From: an uncultured Collinsella sp. | GTDB lineage: Bacteria; Actinomycetota; Coriobacteriia; Coriobacteriales; Coriobacteriaceae | Reading direction: 5' to 3' | Assembly (NCBI GenBank): GCA_900541665.1 | Contig: UQKV01000042.1 | Location: 1-19,705 of the forward strand | DNA: 19,705 nucleotides | Shown: positions 6,719 to 13,894 of the stretch, in pieces | How the letters are laid out: each line of letters opens with the position of its first letter | Position numbering within the stretch: position 1 is the first letter of the stretch | Program-made: the position numbers and the translations under genes | The notes under the pieces: generated by a model | What the model saw: the letters and a program-made list of their open reading frames with translations, nothing else | What the model was told of the DNA's origin: nothing | Databases searched by the model: none

Positions 6719-8092
6719 ATGGACATAACCATCTCCCTTATCACCACCCTCGTTTTGACCCTCATCAACGGCTACTTCTCTATGTCCGAGATGGCGCTCA
6801 CCACGGCCAAGCGCGCCGTGCTGGAGCACGAGGCCGAGGAAGGCGACAAGCGCGCCGAGCGTGCCATTAAGCTGGCTGCCGACTCCGACCAGCTGCTCGC
6901 CACCATCCAGGTCGCCATCACGCTCGTGGGCTTCGCCTCGTCCGCCGTCGCCTCGACGAGTCTGTCCGACCCGCTCGCCACGTGGCTCATGAGCTTTGGC
7001 ATCGCGCCGCTTTCCGCCATCGCACGCGGCCTGGCGCCGGTCATCATCACCGTCGCGGTCGCCTTCGTGTCCATTGTGATCGGCGAGCTTGTGCCCAAGC
7101 GCATCGGCCTGTCCAACGCCGAAGGCGTGTCCAAGCAGGTTGTGGGGACGTTGTCGTTTTTCCAAAAGATCGCCCGTCCGCTCGTGTGGCTGACCGGTGC
7201 TTGCTCCGATGGCCTGGCCCGCATCCTGCGCATCAAGAGTGCCGACGACCGCCAGAACGTCTCGGAAGAAGAGATCAAGTACATGGTCTCGGAGCAGGAC
7301 GACCTGCTCGACGAGGAAAAGCGCATGATCCACGAGATCTTCGACCTGGGCGACACCGTTGCCCGCGAGGTCATGGTGCCGCGCGTGGACACCACCATGT
7401 GCGAGGACGACGAGACGGTCGCCGACGTGCTGTCCACCATGCGCCAGACCGGCTTTAGCCGCATCCCCGTCTATCACGAGGATCCCGACAACGTCGCCGG
7501 CATCGCGCACATCAAGGACCTGATTCAGCCCGCGCTCGACGGCAAGGGCGACCAGCCCATCGCCGGCTTTTTGCGCGACGCCACCTTTGTGCCCGACACC
7601 AAGGACATCCTGCCGCTGCTGTCCGAGATGCAGACCTCGCACGACCAGATCGTGGTGGTCGTGGACGAGTACGGCGGCACGGCCGGCATCATCACCATCG
7701 AGGACATCGTCGAGGAGATCGTCGGCGAGATCGAGGACGAGTTCGACCCCGACAACAAGTATCTCACGCGCCTTTCGCGCCGCGAGTGGCTCGTTGATGG
7801 GCGTTTTTCGTGCGATGACGCGATTGAGCTTGGTTGGCCGCTCGAGGAAAGCGATGATTATGAGACCATCGCCGGCTGGATTTTGGAGCTTTGCGACTCG
7901 GTGCCCGACATCGGAGAGGTGTTTGAGGTTGCGGGGTACAAGTTTAAAGTGCAGTCGATGCGTGGCCAGCGCATCTCGCTCATTCGCGTGATCGCTCCGG
8001 CCGAAACCGATAAGAAGGATTCCGAGTCTTCGGTAGACGAGCCGACGACGTCGGGTGCGGGTTCCGCGAATCCGCACGACGGCGACGAGTAG
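6719..8092 (+). CDS. CNNM/CorC family protein (DUF21 - CBS pair - CorC_HlyC)
   Basis: A 457-residue protein. ATG 6719 begins the expected DUF21 opening helix; GGAGG is at 6699-6703, a long 15 nt away, so the start is likely but not certain. The frame is open upstream into the previous gene. Domains: a DUF21/CNNM membrane region (about 1-185) with FSMSEMAL near the N-terminus and GELVPKR beginning at residue 122, an acidic linker, two CBS motifs (about 215-335) with MVPR, and a CorC_HlyC transporter-associated domain (about 355-430). The last 25 residues are polar. Relatives are implicated in Mg2+ (or Co2+) export or homeostasis, with CBS domains binding adenine nucleotides. The gene sits 24 bp before the next one, forming an operon. 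Confidence 0.9.
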   Translation: MDITISLITTLVLTLINGYFSMSEMALTTAKRAVLEHEAEEGDKRAERAIKLAADSDQLLATIQVAITLVGFASSAVASTSLSDPLATWLMSFGIAPLSAIARGLAPVIITVAVAFVSIVIGELVPKRIGLSNAEGVSKQVVGTLSFFQKIARPLVWLTGACSDGLARILRIKSADDRQNVSEEEIKYMVSEQDDLLDEEKRMIHEIFDLGDTVAREVMVPRVDTTMCEDDETVADVLSTMRQTGFSRIPVYHEDPDNVAGIAHIKDLIQPALDGKGDQPIAGFLRDATFVPDTKDILPLLSEMQTSHDQIVVVVDEYGGTAGIITIEDIVEEIVGEIEDEFDPDNKYLTRLSRREWLVDGRFSCDDAIELGWPLEESDDYETIAGWILELCDSVPDIGEVFEVAGYKFKVQSMRGQRISLIRVIAPAETDKKDSESSVDEPTTSGAGSANPHDGDE

Positions 8093-8116
8093 GACAAGGA
8101 AGAGTAGGGGAGAGTT

Positions 8117-8953
8117 ATGGCAGGCCTGTTCAACATCCTTAAGGTCACCGTCAGCGAGGACAAGATCTGCGCGCATGTGCTGGTGAACCCCGGCATGCCG
8201 CTCATGACCTCGGAGGACATCGAGGCTACGGCGCGCGTGTACTACCTGGTGCCCGCGATTGCCAAGCACCTGTGCCTGGGCGATTCCGGCCGCGAGTTCC
8301 AGGACTGCATGGGTCAGACCGAGCTCTGCCATCTGCTGGAGCACGTGACGGTCGAGCTCATGAACGAGACCGGGCTTGCCGGCAGCATCTCGTGCGGCCG
8401 CACGCGCGTAAGCGAGCACGACGAGCGCGTTTTTGAGGTTGAGCTTTCGTGCCCCGACGACGCGCTGGCCATCGGTGCGCTGTCTTCGGCCACCTTTATG
8501 ATGGACTGGGCGTACCTGCACGCCGACCAGCCTGCCCCCGACGTGGAAGGTACGGTCGCGGGCCTGCGCAACCTGGTGCTGGGCATGCGCGCCGAGGCCG
8601 AGGGCAAGGATCCTCACGAGGCCGTCGCCGCTGCGAACGGCGAAGATGCTGCCGAGGCCGAGGGCGCTGACGAGGGCGATGTGCCGCCGGCCGACGCCGA
8701 GCCCGTTGCCGATGCGACCGCTGAGCCTGTTCCCACCGAGCCCCAGGGTGTCCCCAACTTTGACGACGAGCCCCAGGTGGCGATTGATACCGAGGGCGCG
8801 GTTGCCGAGAACCACGAGGCTTCCGCTGCCGTCTTTGGCGGTGCTGCGACGGTTCCGGCAGGACCTGCGCATGAGGGCGGCCTGCCGCTCGTGGACGGCG
8901 CCGGCGAGGACCCGGGTGCCACGGTGGCCATGCCGGCTATGCCCCAGGAGTAG
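8117..8953 (+). CDS. Stand-alone protein resembling the cyanophycin synthetase N-terminal domain
   Basis: A 278-residue protein; ATG 8117 follows AGGGGAG. Residues 1-160 recall the N domain of cyanophycin synthetase (CphA): a helix ending LVPAIAKHLC (44-53), then CHLLEHVTVEL (71-81), then CGRTR (93-97), then an A-rich helix (about 115-135). In CphA the matching phrases are roughly LP.L..H.C, HIVEHIALEL and FGRTR. CphA continues into ATP-grasp and Mur-ligase domains, and neither is present here. Instead residues 160-278 are low-complexity, Ala/Glu/Asp/Pro-rich and probably disordered. No catalysis is expected from the N domain alone; it could bind a peptide or a partner. There is no signal peptide or membrane helix. 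The family call is from remembered motifs, so it is moderate; the gene itself is certain. Confidence 0.75.
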   Translation: MAGLFNILKVTVSEDKICAHVLVNPGMPLMTSEDIEATARVYYLVPAIAKHLCLGDSGREFQDCMGQTELCHLLEHVTVELMNETGLAGSISCGRTRVSEHDERVFEVELSCPDDALAIGALSSATFMMDWAYLHADQPAPDVEGTVAGLRNLVLGMRAEAEGKDPHEAVAAANGEDAAEAEGADEGDVPPADAEPVADATAEPVPTEPQGVPNFDDEPQVAIDTEGAVAENHEASAAVFGGAATVPAGPAHEGGLPLVDGAGEDPGATVAMPAMPQE

Positions 8954-9032
8954 GCCTACGCGTTTATCACCATCACGTACCTGCGCCTTTGCCGTATGCA
9001 GATGAGCGGAGCGGCAAGTGATGCGCTGCGGG

Positions 9033-9038
9033 TATAAT
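9033..9038 (+). promoter_or_regulatory. Candidate -10 element for the YtxH / PRC-barrel operon
   Basis: A perfect TATAAT lies about 50 bp upstream of the YtxH start. The hexamer 17 bp before it (AGCGGC) is a poor -35 and there is no extended TG, so activation or another sigma context may be needed. The rest of the gap 8954-9089 shows only a weak 6-bp inverted repeat. Confidence 0.5.
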
Positions 9039-9089
9039 GGACAACATTCAAACGGTGGGCACCGACGTGCCCGCAGGAGAGGAATGATC

Positions 9090-9479
9090 ATGGGTAAGAC
9101 TTTCAGCTTTGTCTCCGGCGCACTTTTTGGTGCCGCTGCCGGCGCTATTGTCGGCGTTGCTCTGGCCCCGCGCTCGGGCGCCGAGACCCGCGCCATGGCT
9201 GCCGATATCGCCAACGACGCCTGGGACAATATGCGCGACACCTACGAGCACAGCGCCGAGGAGGCCCGTGCTGCGGTGAATGACTTTGGCCCGATGGTCG
9301 ACGCCAAGACCGATGACCTGCGCGCCAAGGTCGATCTGGCCCGCGAGCGCATGGACCAGCTGCGCGAGCAGCTCAACGACGCCATTTCGGGCGGCAACGT
9401 GACGCCTGCCGCCGACGTCGTGGTCGAGAACGCCGTCGAGGCTGATACCGAGGCTGCGGAGCCCTCGACCGAGGCATAA
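9090..9479 (+). CDS. YtxH domain protein
   Basis: A 129-residue protein. ATG 9090 lies 7 nt after AGGAGAGG (9075-9082); the ATG at 9084 is too close to that site. The N-terminus is a Gly/Ala-rich hydrophobic helix (about residues 7-26, with GALFGAAAGAIVG) ending in LAPRSG, the hallmark of YtxH-type small membrane proteins. A charged helical stretch (about 30-100) with heptad character and an acidic Ala/Glu tail follow. YtxH proteins are linked to general stress in Firmicutes, with no known biochemistry. Its TAA overlaps the ATG of the next gene by one base (TAATG), implying translational coupling. Confidence 0.85.
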   Translation: MGKTFSFVSGALFGAAAGAIVGVALAPRSGAETRAMAADIANDAWDNMRDTYEHSAEEARAAVNDFGPMVDAKTDDLRAKVDLARERMDQLREQLNDAISGGNVTPAADVVVENAVEADTEAAEPSTEA

Positions 9480-10234
9480 TGCGCGCCGGGGATTTTGTCG
9501 GCGCCAAGATCTATCGCAAGCCTACCGAGGACAAGCGCACCAAAAAGGACGGCACGCCGCGCAGCCCTAAAAAGCTCGGAAAGATTCACTTTCCGGTCTT
9601 TACCCCGGGCGGTACGCGCGTGGTCGGCTTTATGGTCCGCCAGTCCGATATCGCGGGCATGATCGAGCGCCCCGATCGATTCGTAGCGCTCGACGCCATT
9701 GGTGTCTACGAGGGCGCCATTGCGGTCGATGACGTCAAGGACACGTACGATGCCGCTGCCGCCAGGCGCCTCGACATCAACCTGGACGATTGCATCATCT
9801 GGGTCGGTATGGACGTGCGCACGGAATCGGGCGACGCCGTCGGTTATTGCTCGGATGTTGAGTTCAAGCCACGCTCGGGCATCGTGCAGGCATTCTATGT
9901 GACCGCCGGTGCTGCTTCGAGTGTTTTGGTTGGTGACACGCAGGTGCCGCCGACGATGCTGCGCGGCTACGAGAACGGCGCGATGGTCGTCTCGGACGAG
10001 GTCAAGTCGCTCGGGTATTCGGGCGGTGCGGCTGCCAAGGCCGCCGAGGCCAGTGTCGTGGTGGGCGACAAGGTCAAAAAGGGCGCCAAGGTGCTCGACG
10101 ACAAGGGATCGGTTGCCGTTGACAAAGGCAGTCGCGCACTGGGCAAGCAGCTCGGCAAGACGCGCGGCATGTTCAAGGCCTTTAAGGACGAATACCAAAA
10201 GGCGAGCGGCGGCTCGTCAAAAGCTACAAAATAG
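9479..10234 (+). CDS. PRC-barrel domain protein
   Basis: A 251-residue protein whose ATG shares a base with the YtxH stop, so it is probably translated by coupling. A basic N-terminal segment leads into a PRC-barrel-like beta domain (about 30-110, with VFTPGGTRVVGFMV and ALDAIGVYEG) and a second beta repeat (about 112-165, with DVRTESGDAVGYCSDVEF). The C-terminal 80 residues are Lys/Ala/Gly-rich and likely flexible or membrane- or nucleic-acid-associated. PRC-barrels bind partner proteins or RNA (photosynthetic reaction centre H subunit, RimM). No enzyme activity is expected. A second PRC-barrel occurs in this window at the N-terminus of the MgtE-like protein. A hairpin follows the stop. Confidence 0.75.
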   Translation: MRAGDFVGAKIYRKPTEDKRTKKDGTPRSPKKLGKIHFPVFTPGGTRVVGFMVRQSDIAGMIERPDRFVALDAIGVYEGAIAVDDVKDTYDAAAARRLDINLDDCIIWVGMDVRTESGDAVGYCSDVEFKPRSGIVQAFYVTAGAASSVLVGDTQVPPTMLRGYENGAMVVSDEVKSLGYSGGAAAKAAEASVVVGDKVKKGAKVLDDKGSVAVDKGSRALGKQLGKTRGMFKAFKDEYQKASGGSSKATK

Positions 10235-10255
10235 CGACGTACCAAATGATGGGAG

Positions 10256-10290
10256 GCAAGCCGGAGACCTGTTGCTCCGGCTTGCTGTGT
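10256..10290 (+). terminator. Rho-independent terminator or attenuator
   Basis: GCAAGCCGGAG (10256-10266) and CTCCGGCTTGC (10275-10285) form a perfect 11-bp stem with an 8-nt loop, followed by TGTGTTTAT. The T tract is interrupted, so termination may be partial. The deacetylase-like gene starts only 21 bp after the stem and no promoter is visible between, so read-through is likely. Confidence 0.6.
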
Positions 10291-10306
10291 TTATGGGGGA
10301 GGGCAC

Positions 10307-11713
10307 ATGCGCCAAAACGGATCCAACTTAAACGGGCGTTCGGGTGCGCGTCCGACGGCGCGCCGCGACCTGGGGCAGCTGCCCAGCGGTCAGCGCAAGC
10401 GTCACCGTAAGCCCGGCGCGATGTACCTCAACCATAGCCGCGGCTTTAGCGATCGCAGCGCGCGCATCGGCAACAGCCGCACACCCCGTCGTTCGTCTCG
10501 CCTGCCATACGCGCTCATTGCCGTGGGCTGTGCGCTCGTGCTGTTTATCGCCGCCGTCGTGGGCTACGTCAACCGCAGTGTGGACGTGGAGCTCAACGGC
10601 CAGAAGACCGCGGTGCGCGTGGGTTCTACGCTGCAGAATCTCATCGACGACCAGGAGCTGACTGACACTTACGACGCAGGCGACCTGCTGGCCGTCGATG
10701 ACAGCGTGCTCAAGCGCCATGGGGGCGAAAAGCTGTCGGTGAAGGTCGACGGCAAGCGCGTGAAGCAGGGCAAATGGGATAGCCGCGAACTTGAGGGCGG
10801 CGAGAAGGTGACGGTCAAGGATGGCCGTAACACCTACGAGAAGCACGAGGTTCAGGCTACGGTTATCGAGCCTAAGCTCAAGGTCGAGGGCACGGGCGCT
10901 ATCGAGTATGTGCAGACGTGGGGTGTCCAGGGCCGCTCCGAGGTGTGGGTTGGTGAGCAGTCGGGCAAGACGCAGGACCGCGGCGAGGTTGTGCCCGCCA
11001 CCGATTGCGTCGTTGCGTGCGCCAGCGTGGCGCCCAAGGGCAACGAAAAGTACGTGGCGCTGACGTTTGATGAGGGTCCGAGCGGCGCCACCAAACAGAT
11101 CTTGCAGGTGCTCAAGGAAAAGGGCGTCACCGCGACGTTCTTCCTTTCGGGCGATGCGGCCGAGGCCTCACCTGCCACGGCCAAGGCGATTGTCGATGCC
11201 GGGTGCGAGATCGGATCCAACAGCTACAGCGACGATTCGCTCAAGGGTCAGGACCGTGAGGCGGTACGCGAGCAGGTTTCGAAGGGCACCGAGGCGATCA
11301 AGTCCGCGACCGGCGTGAAGACGATGCTGCTGCGTGCTCCCTACGCTGCCTTTGACGAGCAAAACTGGATTGATGCGATGGATCTGGTCTCCGCCGTGGT
11401 CTCGTGGAATATCGACTCGGGCGACTGGCTGCTCAACGGTGCCGACGAGCAGGTCTCGACGGTGCTCGATTCGGTTACGCCGGGCAACATCGTGCTGCTC
11501 ACCGATAGAGACGAATGCGCCGAGCAGACACTCGAGGCGCTGCCACAGATTATCGACGGCCTCATTGCCGACGGCTACAAGATCGTGACGCTCAGCGACC
11601 TGGTCAAGACGGACACGTCGCTGAGCAAGAAGCTCACCTCGCTGACGAAGGTCACCATGCCCAAGGGCGCCGTGTTCCCCCAACTTGCCGAGGACAACGA
11701 CACCACAGAGTAG
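10307..11713 (+). CDS. Membrane-anchored polysaccharide deacetylase-like protein with a degenerate active site
   Basis: A 468-residue protein; ATG 10307 follows GGGGGAGGG. A long basic cytoplasmic tail (1-65) precedes one membrane helix (about 67-87). An extracellular beta-rich region (about 90-240) opens with a repeat reminiscent of DUF348 in YabE/Rpf-like proteins. The NodB/CE4 fold spans about 248-435. The usual CE4 motifs are altered: TFDDGP is TFDEGP (Asp255, Glu256), the zinc motif HxxxH is Asn305-x3-Asp309 (NSYSD), RxPYG is RAPYA (343-347), and LLHD is LLTD (Thr399, Asp400). The WNIDSGDW motif (367-374) is kept. Active family members deacetylate peptidoglycan or other N-acetylated glycans using a metal. 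Losing both zinc histidines and the LLHD histidine suggests a non-catalytic or altered role. Confidence 0.85.
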   Translation: MRQNGSNLNGRSGARPTARRDLGQLPSGQRKRHRKPGAMYLNHSRGFSDRSARIGNSRTPRRSSRLPYALIAVGCALVLFIAAVVGYVNRSVDVELNGQKTAVRVGSTLQNLIDDQELTDTYDAGDLLAVDDSVLKRHGGEKLSVKVDGKRVKQGKWDSRELEGGEKVTVKDGRNTYEKHEVQATVIEPKLKVEGTGAIEYVQTWGVQGRSEVWVGEQSGKTQDRGEVVPATDCVVACASVAPKGNEKYVALTFDEGPSGATKQILQVLKEKGVTATFFLSGDAAEASPATAKAIVDAGCEIGSNSYSDDSLKGQDREAVREQVSKGTEAIKSATGVKTMLLRAPYAAFDEQNWIDAMDLVSAVVSWNIDSGDWLLNGADEQVSTVLDSVTPGNIVLLTDRDECAEQTLEALPQIIDGLIADGYKIVTLSDLVKTDTSLSKKLTSLTKVTMPKGAVFPQLAEDNDTTE

Positions 11714-11721
11714 TTATTGGG

Positions 11722-11750
11722 TAGTCATTTAAGAACGTCCCCAATGACTA
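11722..11750. repeat. 29-bp palindromic interspersed repeat, copy 2
   Basis: TAGTCATT (11722-11729) and AATGACTA (11743-11750) enclose a 13-nt loop differing by one base from copy 1 at 3323-3351. It begins 9 nt after the deacetylase-like gene. No T run follows, so termination is doubtful. Confidence 0.7.
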
Positions 11751-11824
11751 TGTCACGGATACGTCAGCGTTTGGTATGCCTGCAATGTGCAGCGCATAAA
11801 TTCGATGCCGCAGGGCGATGCTGA

Positions 11825-11833
11825 TGCTATAGT
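11825..11833 (+). promoter_or_regulatory. Extended -10 promoter for the mgtE / NRMT unit
   Basis: TGC followed by TATAGT (11828-11833) is an extended -10 element; no convincing -35 is seen. Transcription would start near 11840, just before the first predicted stem of the structured leader, which supports the assignment. Confidence 0.55.
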
Positions 11834-11839
11834 TACTGC

Positions 11840-12041
11840 GGTTAATGAGGGTCAAGAGAAAGGTTACAGGTGAAATCCAAACCTCGACCATACAGTCGAT
11901 GACCCCATGCAGGTGCTTTTTGCGCATGCACGGGGTGTAAGCGTCGAGCGGCGTACCGCCCGCGCATGCGTATACATATCCAGAAACCCCCGGACGCCGC
12001 ACGCGCGGCTGCGTCCGGAGGAATAATGATGGGGAGCACCA
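11840..12041 (+). promoter_or_regulatory. Structured ~200-nt leader RNA upstream of mgtE (candidate riboswitch)
   Basis: Stems read directly from sequence: GGGTC (11849-11853) pairs GACCC (11901-11905), closing a three-way junction that holds AGGTT/AACCT (11861-11865/11880-11884) and CGAC/GTCG (11885-11888/11895-11898). A competing hairpin pairs CCCC (11903-11906) with GGGG (11932-11935) and TGCA with TGCA inside it, so bases 11903-11905 must choose. Then come GGCG/CGCC (11950-11953/11957-11960) and an 8-bp stem CCGGACGC/GCGTCCGG (11990-11997/12011-12018) that runs into the GGAGG at 12017-12021. Control of metal transport by this leader is inference; I could not match it to the M-box or another known class. 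The remaining gap 11751-11824 shows nothing clear. Confidence 0.5.
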
Positions 12042-12058
12042 TTGAATTATCTGAGTGA
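12026..12058 (+). CDS. Possible 10-residue leader peptide overlapping the mgtE start
   Basis: ATG 12026 lies 4 nt after GGAGG (12017-12021) and encodes MMGSTIELSE before TGA at 12056-12058. It is out of frame with the TTG start at 12042 and ends one base before an in-frame ATG at 12060. It could couple or attenuate translation of the transporter gene. It may be chance; no homology can be judged at this length. Confidence 0.25.
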   Translation: MMGSTIELSE

Positions 12059-13886
12059 GATGCTCAAATTGCCGGTCTTGGACGTTGACGGCGAAAAGCT
12101 CGGTGTGGTCAACGATTTTGGTATTGCTACCGGCGAAGTTTTTCCACACGTGACGTCGCTCGCGTTCCGTGGTCCCGGCAAGACACCGTTTATGATCAGC
12201 TGGCGCAAATGGGTCGACCGTATCGACGAGACGGGTGTACACCTTAAGTCGCCGGCCACCGAAATCCGTTTTTCGTACCTGCAGCCGACCGAACTCTTGC
12301 TTGCCCGCGACGTGCTCAACAAACAGATTGTCGACACGCAGGGCATGAAGGTCGTGCGCGTAAACGATATCAAGTTTTCCATGTCGGGCGAAAACCAGCT
12401 GCGCCTGCTGGGCGCCGAGGTCGGTGCTCGCGGTCTGCTACGCGCCATCAGCCCCGCGCTCGAGCATATCGTCGAAGGCTTTATGAAGCACCTGGGCAAG
12501 CCGCTCAGTGAGGATATCATCGCTTGGTCCTACATGGACCTGCTCGACCGCTCGACCAAGAACATTCAACTCTCGGTGTCGCACAAGACGCTTGGCGAGC
12601 TACATCCTGCTGACATCGCCGACATTATCGAGCAGCTCGACCCGCGCCTGCGTGCACAGGTGTTCGCGCAGCTCGACACCGCCCAGGCCGCCGAGGCCAT
12701 CTCGGAGTTCGATGACGACGAGCTTATGACCGAGATGCTCGAGGGTCTGTCCGACACGGACGCATCGTCGATGCTGGCCATGATGGACCCGGACGATGCA
12801 GCCGACCTGATCGACGAGCTTGATTATGAGAAGGCCGAGAAGCTCCTGCGCCTGATGGGCGTCAAGGAGGAGAAGGCGATTCGTAACCTGCTGGGCTATG
12901 AGGACAACACCGCCGGCCGTATCATGACCTCGGAGTTTGTCTCCCTGCCCGCCACGGCGACGGTCGGTGACGCCATCGAGGCGATTCGCGAGCTCGACGA
13001 GGACTTCGAGAGCGTCTACTACGTCTATACCGAGGATCCGAGCGGCATGCTGACCGGCGTGCTTTCGCTGCGCACGCTGATCGTAGCCGACCGCGACGCC
13101 ACGCTGGGTCAGCTGGCCTATCGCGACCTGGTCTATGTGTCGCCCGACGAGGACCAGGAAGACGTAACGGACGAGATGACCAAGTACGACCTGGTTGCCA
13201 TCCCTGTCTGCGACGAGAACCGCCACATCCTGGGTATCGTGACCTTTGACGACGCCATGGACGTTATCGCCGAGGAGCACCAGGAGGACCTGCAGATCGC
13301 AGGCGTCGGCTCGGGCGATAGCGCGTCGGACGACTCGACGAATGTGCTCAGCTGGTTTGTGCACCGCCAGTATTGGGTTGTTGTATGGGGCATTGCCTCG
13401 TGCATCATGGCAACGGTGCTGGGGACGGCGCTCGGCTCCGCGCATCTGGTGGTGTTCCCCATGTGCGCCATGCCGCTCGTGCTGTTGGCGGCCTCGCGCA
13501 TGGTGTCGTTCGTCAAGAACTACTTCCTGGAGTATGACGGTCACGACGACGAGCCCAAGCCGTATCTGGGATTCTTCTTCCAGAGCACGGGCATGGGCCT
13601 GATTCTGTCGCTCGTGACCTATCTGTGCGCCCAGCTGGTGCGCACCGCTGCGTTCCTCGATGCGCCCATGTTTGAGGAGCAACTCTTTACCGGGTGCTTT
13701 AATATCGCTGCTATCATTTGCCTGGTTGGCAATATGAGCGCCGTGATTTACCTGATGGTGCTGTTCTGGCGTGACGAGCATGACCTCAACACGTCGGGTA
13801 CCGCCATGAACGTCATCGCCGTCATGATCTCGTGTGTTGCGTACTGCGCTGCTGCGGTGCTGCTCACCATGTCGGTCATGGGTTAG
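12042..13886 (+). CDS. mgtE: MgtE-like protein: PRC-barrel - MgtE_N - CBS pair - divergent membrane domain
   Basis: A 614-residue protein. TTG 12042 is preferred: GGGGAG lies 5 nt upstream and the N-terminus NYLSEMLKLPVLDVDGEKLG fits the opening of a PRC-barrel; ATG 12060 is the alternative. Domains: PRC-barrel (about 1-85), a second PRC-like strand set (about 88-135, with VLNKQIVDTQGMKVVRVNDI), an MgtE_N superhelix (about 180-285), a CBS pair (about 290-410), and 4-5 membrane helices (440-614). MgtE normally is a Mg2+ channel gated by its N and CBS domains and lacks PRC domains. The membrane part here is divergent: the GGNxGNQ-like block and the pore aspartate of the last helix region are not seen (TAMNVIAVMISC there instead). 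It may therefore be a sensor or partner for the next gene, 8 bp away, rather than a channel. Confidence 0.8.
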   Translation: MNYLSEMLKLPVLDVDGEKLGVVNDFGIATGEVFPHVTSLAFRGPGKTPFMISWRKWVDRIDETGVHLKSPATEIRFSYLQPTELLLARDVLNKQIVDTQGMKVVRVNDIKFSMSGENQLRLLGAEVGARGLLRAISPALEHIVEGFMKHLGKPLSEDIIAWSYMDLLDRSTKNIQLSVSHKTLGELHPADIADIIEQLDPRLRAQVFAQLDTAQAAEAISEFDDDELMTEMLEGLSDTDASSMLAMMDPDDAADLIDELDYEKAEKLLRLMGVKEEKAIRNLLGYEDNTAGRIMTSEFVSLPATATVGDAIEAIRELDEDFESVYYVYTEDPSGMLTGVLSLRTLIVADRDATLGQLAYRDLVYVSPDEDQEDVTDEMTKYDLVAIPVCDENRHILGIVTFDDAMDVIAEEHQEDLQIAGVGSGDSASDDSTNVLSWFVHRQYWVVVWGIASCIMATVLGTALGSAHLVVFPMCAMPLVLLAASRMVSFVKNYFLEYDGHDDEPKPYLGFFFQSTGMGLILSLVTYLCAQLVRTAAFLDAPMFEEQLFTGCFNIAAIICLVGNMSAVIYLMVLFWRDEHDLNTSGTAMNVIAVMISCVAYCAAAVLLTMSVMG

Positions 13887-13894
13887 GTGGTCGC

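Noticed and set aside
6677..9241. 854-residue open frame on the reverse strand
   Set aside because: It lies opposite the CNNM, cyanophycin-N-like and part of the YtxH genes. The translation is rich in Arg, His, Gly and Val with no domain, as expected from the antisense of GC-rich coding DNA.
11722..11750. Terminator of the deacetylase-like gene
   Set aside because: The stem is AT-rich, 8 bp long with a 13-nt loop, and no T run follows; the near-identical copy elsewhere points to a repeat instead.
11840..12041. M-box, cobalamin or yybP-ykoY riboswitch
   Set aside because: I looked for conserved core strings of these classes. A GGTGAAATCC-like segment recalls cobalamin elements, but the B12 box and other core parts are missing. 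Kept only as an unclassified structured leader.
12600..13781. 393-residue reverse frame opposite mgtE
   Set aside because: Composition is typical of antisense shadow and the forward frame has recognisable MgtE_N and CBS domains.
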